From Lutimonas saemankumensis (GTDB lineage Bacteria > Bacteroidota > Bacteroidia > Flavobacteriales > Flavobacteriaceae): 64,000 bases of DNA. The translations under genes and the position numbers were made by a program. The stretch covers positions 1 to 64,000 of the forward strand of contig NZ_JAIUZR010000003.1 in the NCBI RefSeq assembly GCF_020171465.1, in the 5' to 3' direction. Position 1 is the first letter of the stretch. Each line of letters starts with the position of its first letter. The notes beneath the pieces were generated by a model. That model saw only the letters and a list, made by a program, of their open reading frames with translations, searched no databases and was not told where the DNA came from. Below are positions 60,889 through 64,000 of the stretch, in pieces.

Positions 60889-62592
60889 ATGAGTCAGAAG
60901 TTTGATGCTATAGTAATTGGGACGGGTATTTCCGGCGGATGGGCCGCGAAGGAACTTTGTGAAAACGGTCTGAAAACATTGGTTTTGGAAAGAGGGAGAA
61001 TGGTCAGGCACGTAACTGATTACCCAACCATGTTTAAGGAAAACTGGGATTTTAAATATCGTAACAGGTCATCCGTGAAAGACGCCAAAAGGCAGGAAAA
61101 ACAATCCAGAACGGGATACACCACGGCTGAGGAACACAGACACTGGTTTGTTGATGACATCGATCATCCTTATTCTGAAACAAAAAGATTCGACTGGATG
61201 AGGGGTTATCATGTAGGTGGAAGATCCATCACTTGGGGAAGGCATTCATATCGATTGAGTGAAATGGATTTTGAGGCCAATAAAAAAGACGGATACGGGG
61301 TAGACTGGCCGATAAGATACAAGGATATCGAGCCCTGGTACGATAAAGTTGAAGAATATATTGGAGTGAGCGGGACCAACCTGGGCCTCAGTCAGCTTCC
61401 CGATGGTAAATTTACAGAAGCCATGGAATTCAACTGTGTTGAGGCTGATTTTGCCGAAAGGGTGGCGGATAAAATGAACGGCCGGGTGGTAACACATGGT
61501 CGAATTGCACATATAACCGGAGATAAGGTGCATGAGGGAAGAGCAAAGTGCCAGTTTAGGAACAGATGTATGAGAGGTTGTCCTTACGGAGGATATTTTA
61601 GCAGCAATTCATCAACCCTTCCTGCCGCCGAAAGAACGGGCAATATGACCCTCAGGCCTAATTCCATAGTCTACGAGATTGTTTATGATGAAGCTAAAGG
61701 AAAAGCCTCAGGGGTTCGCGTCATTGATTCAGAAACAAAAGAAAAGCTTTTTTTTGAAGCAGAAATCATTTTTTGTTGTGCCTCGGCGATTGCATCAACC
61801 TCGATTCTTATGCAGTCAAAATCAAAAAGATTTCCAAATGGTTTAGGCAATGACAGCGGAGAACTGGGTCACAATATTATGGATCATCACCTCGGAGTAG
61901 GCGCTTATGCCATTGTTGACGAACATCAGGATGACTACTACAAAGGAAGGCGTCCCGGAGGTATGTATATCCCGAGATTCAGAAATCTGGATGAGAAATC
62001 ACAGCGATCAGATTATGTAAGAGGCTACGGTTATCAGGGAGCTGCAAGCAGAAGGAACTGGAGAAGAGGTATTGCTGAAATGAGTTTTGGTGAATCTATG
62101 AAAAATGAACTGGTAAAACCAGGCCCATGGGTGATCGGAATTACAGGATTTGGAGAATGTCTTCCCTATCACGACAATAAGATAACATTGAATTACGATA
62201 AGACGGACCAGTGGGGGTTACCCACAATTGACTTTGATGTTGAGTTTAAGGAAAATGAGAGGAAAATGAGGATCGATATTCAGGAACAGGCTGTTGCAAT
62301 GCTTAAAGCAGCAGGTTATGAAAAAGTCCAGGGGTTTGATAACCCTAATGATTATGCACCGGGACTGGCCATACATGAAATGGGAGGAGCAAGGATGGGA
62401 AGAGATCCCGGGACTTCTGTTTTGAACGGATATAATCAGGTTCATGCAGTGAAAAATGTATATGTCACTGACGGGGCATGTATGACTTCTTCAGGCTGTC
62501 AGAATCCATCCCTGACCTATATGGCTCTTACAGCAAGAGCAGCGAATCACGCAGCCAAAGAGTTTAATAAAAACAAAAATAAAGAGATATGA
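60889..62592 (+). CDS. GMC family oxidoreductase
   Basis: The 567-residue FAD enzyme has an N-terminal nucleotide motif VIGTGISGGWAAKEL, the YHVGGRSITWGRHSYR FAD loop and the C-terminal VYVTDGACMTSSGCQNPS with CQNP where GMC enzymes carry HPN/HxN-type active-site residues. It is the large subunit type of membrane-linked sugar or polyol dehydrogenases. The next gene encodes the matching subunit 3 and overlaps by 4 nt. No Tat signal is seen, so it may be co-exported with that partner. The substrate is probably a sugar or sugar acid. Confidence 0.92.
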   Translation: MSQKFDAIVIGTGISGGWAAKELCENGLKTLVLERGRMVRHVTDYPTMFKENWDFKYRNRSSVKDAKRQEKQSRTGYTTAEEHRHWFVDDIDHPYSETKRFDWMRGYHVGGRSITWGRHSYRLSEMDFEANKKDGYGVDWPIRYKDIEPWYDKVEEYIGVSGTNLGLSQLPDGKFTEAMEFNCVEADFAERVADKMNGRVVTHGRIAHITGDKVHEGRAKCQFRNRCMRGCPYGGYFSSNSSTLPAAERTGNMTLRPNSIVYEIVYDEAKGKASGVRVIDSETKEKLFFEAEIIFCCASAIASTSILMQSKSKRFPNGLGNDSGELGHNIMDHHLGVGAYAIVDEHQDDYYKGRRPGGMYIPRFRNLDEKSQRSDYVRGYGYQGAASRRNWRRGIAEMSFGESMKNELVKPGPWVIGITGFGECLPYHDNKITLNYDKTDQWGLPTIDFDVEFKENERKMRIDIQEQAVAMLKAAGYEKVQGFDNPNDYAPGLAIHEMGGARMGRDPGTSVLNGYNQVHAVKNVYVTDGACMTSSGCQNPSLTYMALTARAANHAAKEFNKNKNKEI

Positions 62593-63212
62593 AAAGGAGA
62601 GAGGCGTTAAAGGGCCTGGGTATGGCAACGGGATTACTTGTAGCAACACCTGCCGCTTTAAGCGTATTGCAGTCTTGTGAAGAAAAGAAGGAGACTTGGT
62701 CAGCTTTATTTTTGAAACCCGAAGAAAAGAAGCTGGTATCGGACCTGGTAGACATCATATTACCCTCAGGTGCTACTCCAGGCGGTTTGGAATTGAATCT
62801 TCCTCAGTTTATTGACCTAATGTGCAAGGATACATTATCTGAAGAGGAGCAACATTTATTTCATGAAGGCAGTAAAATCTTTTCCGTCAGGCTGGAAGAA
62901 CTTTCCGGTAAAATGACGGAAAAAACCACTAGAAAAGAGGTAGAGGAATTGTTTTTAAAATATTTCAAGCTAAATCCAAAGGAAGAGGGTAAAGTAAAAT
63001 ATTTGTTGTATCGTAACAGGGATGAGCTGGATGAAAAGGAAAAAAAGGACTTTGATCTTTACAAATTTCTTTTTACGGTTAGAGGGCTTTCATTGTTTGG
63101 CTATTTCACGTCTGAAAAAGTAGGAACCCAGGTACTTAATTTTGATCCCATTCCGGGAGAATATTCACCTTGTATACCTGTATCTGAGGTGGGAAATGCC
63201 TGGACTATTTGA
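62589..63212 (+). CDS. Gluconate 2-dehydrogenase subunit 3 family protein
   Basis: The 207-residue small subunit has a twin-arginine signal (MKRREALKGLGMATG) and a cysteine in LSVLQSCEEKK that resembles a lipobox. The subunit-3 fold follows: LVSDLVDIILPSGATPGG and QFIDLMCKDTL. The start codon overlaps the GMC gene stop (ATGA), so the two subunits are translationally coupled. It probably carries the GMC subunit through the Tat pathway. Confidence 0.91.
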   Translation: MKRREALKGLGMATGLLVATPAALSVLQSCEEKKETWSALFLKPEEKKLVSDLVDIILPSGATPGGLELNLPQFIDLMCKDTLSEEEQHLFHEGSKIFSVRLEELSGKMTEKTTRKEVEELFLKYFKLNPKEEGKVKYLLYRNRDELDEKEKKDFDLYKFLFTVRGLSLFGYFTSEKVGTQVLNFDPIPGEYSPCIPVSEVGNAWTI

Positions 63213-63235
63213 TCAAAAAACATTCATTTTTTAGT

Positions 63236-64000
63236 ATGCAAAGTAAATTTATCATTGTACTGTTTTCCGTTTTCGTGGTGGCAGGATTTTCTAATTTAAG
63301 AGAAGATGAGGAAATGAAAAATCACAAAGTTGGATTAAGCTTAAAAATTAATGCCAAGTTAGGAGAGGGTGCTTTCTGGGATCATAAGGAGAAGCTATTG
63401 TATTGGGTTGATATTGAGGATCGAAAAGTTTTTTTATTTGATCCCCTTACAAAATCGAATCAGGTTTTTGAAACCCCGTCGCGTGTTGGAACCGTGGTGC
63501 CAAAAAGTAGGCATGAAGCAGTTATCGCCCTGGAGGATGGGATTTACATACTTAATACTGAATCGGGGAACATTTCACTTTTGTCAGATGTGGAATCCAA
63601 AATGAATGAAAACCGATTTAATGATGGTAAATGTGATCCTAACGGAAACTTATGGGTGGGATCCATGCATTTGGAGCAGACAGCTCCAAAGGCCAACCTT
63701 TACAAAATAAGCCCATCCGGTGAGAGTACTAAAATGCTTGACAGCATAACGATTTCCAATGGTATAGTTTGGACAAGGGATAAAAGTACCATGTATTATA
63801 TAGATACTCCTACTGGCCATATAAGGGCATTTGACTATGATTTAGATACAAGTGAAATTTCCAATGAACGTATCGCTGTGGTGATTCCTGAATCACTGGG
63901 TTATGGAGATGGTATGGCTATCGATGAAGAAGACAAGCTTTGGGTTGCTCTCTGGAATGGAAATTCTGTGGTTAGGTTTGATCCTGAATCTGGTGAGCTT
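63236..64000 (+). CDS. SMP-30/gluconolactonase family protein, 3'-truncated by window end
   Basis: ATG at 63236 opens a frame that stays open to base 64000 (255 codons). It has a signal-like N-terminus (SKFIIVLFSVFVVAGFSN), then the six-bladed propeller pattern LGEGAFWDHKEKLLYWVDI, NRFNDGKCDPNGNLWVG and YGDGMAIDEEDKLWVALW. These residues (Glu in LGEG, Asn in RFNDG, Asp in GDGMA) are the metal-site positions of gluconolactonase and regucalcin. It would hydrolyse a sugar lactone, the expected product of the upstream GMC dehydrogenase. The gene starts 24 bp after the subunit-3 gene, so it is probably in the same operon. Confidence 0.9.
   Translation, partial: MQSKFIIVLFSVFVVAGFSNLREDEEMKNHKVGLSLKINAKLGEGAFWDHKEKLLYWVDIEDRKVFLFDPLTKSNQVFETPSRVGTVVPKSRHEAVIALEDGIYILNTESGNISLLSDVESKMNENRFNDGKCDPNGNLWVGSMHLEQTAPKANLYKISPSGESTKMLDSITISNGIVWTRDKSTMYYIDTPTGHIRAFDYDLDTSEISNERIAVVIPESLGYGDGMAIDEEDKLWVALWNGNSVVRFDPESGEL

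Noticed and set aside
1-64000. tRNA, rRNA, insertion sequences, prophage or attachment sites
   Set aside because: All gaps were read on both strands. None has cloverleaf-like sequence, terminal inverted repeats with a transposase, integrase genes or flanking direct repeats.

Overview
The window is chromosomal DNA from a member of Bacteroidota, most likely family Flavobacteriaceae. The evidence is the gene content: gliding and type IX secretion genes gldF, gldG, gldJ, porU and porV, a secreted protein with a T9SS-type C-terminal tail, and DUF2911, DUF4468 and GldJ-type families. The base composition is AT-rich, start codons lack clear Shine-Dalgarno sequences and are sometimes TTG or GTG, and many promoters match the Bacteroidota pattern TTG-N17-23-TAnnTTTG. 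Gene density is high. I see no rRNA, tRNA, CRISPR array, insertion sequence or prophage.

Layout. 1-4.7 kb: the 3' part of a large T9SS cargo protein and two tandem unknown secreted paralogues. 4.9-10.8 kb: dnaN, then a PIG-L deacetylase, an unlisted 37-codon membrane peptide and a sodium:solute symporter. 10.8-19.8 kb: two DUF2911 proteins, gldG and gldF, an ABM protein, a SAM-hydroxide adenosyltransferase, phoH-purC, and a trans-sulfuration-type PLP enzyme divergent from an Lrp/AsnC regulator. 19.8-28.1 kb: YceI, an M1 peptidase, DUF6702, an AlkA-type glycosylase, a carboxypeptidase-D-like protein, pepE, DUF5362, a KAS III-like enzyme, a truncated haemoglobin and cdd. 28.2-36.4 kb: porV-porU facing away from gldJ-murF. 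36.5-42.0 kb: DUF4468, argS, a YkgJ-type protein, DUF1343 and an FtsX-type permease. 42.1-46.1 kb: lpdA and a thiol-redox block (2-Cys peroxiredoxin, thioredoxin, DUF6952, tpx) followed by dgkA. 46.1-53.7 kb: an envelope-biogenesis operon ftsK-lolA-lptF/G-ribB-lpxK-pnp. 53.7-54.3 kb: three repeated non-coding elements. 54.4-64 kb: lipA, hutI, pta-ackA, a DinB protein, and a GMC oxidoreductase, gluconate-dehydrogenase subunit 3 and SMP-30 module cut by the right edge.

Most of the window is ordinary core genome. The most unusual part is the gene-free 674 bp between the purine nucleoside phosphorylase gene and lipA. It holds three copies of an 84-89 nt element on the minus strand. Each has promoter-like boxes placed so that transcription would begin at the first conserved base, an invariant 25-nt core, and a 3' hairpin. 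The hairpin differences between copies keep pairing (G-U) only in minus-strand RNA. I read this as a tandem family of small RNAs.

Other points: a GTP-cyclohydrolase-II-like domain in RibB without its zinc cysteines, a 20-bp perfect palindrome in front of a KAS III-like gene, -7 boxes that correct the start codons of argS, porU and the YkgJ-type gene, and a probably leaderless ftsK mRNA.
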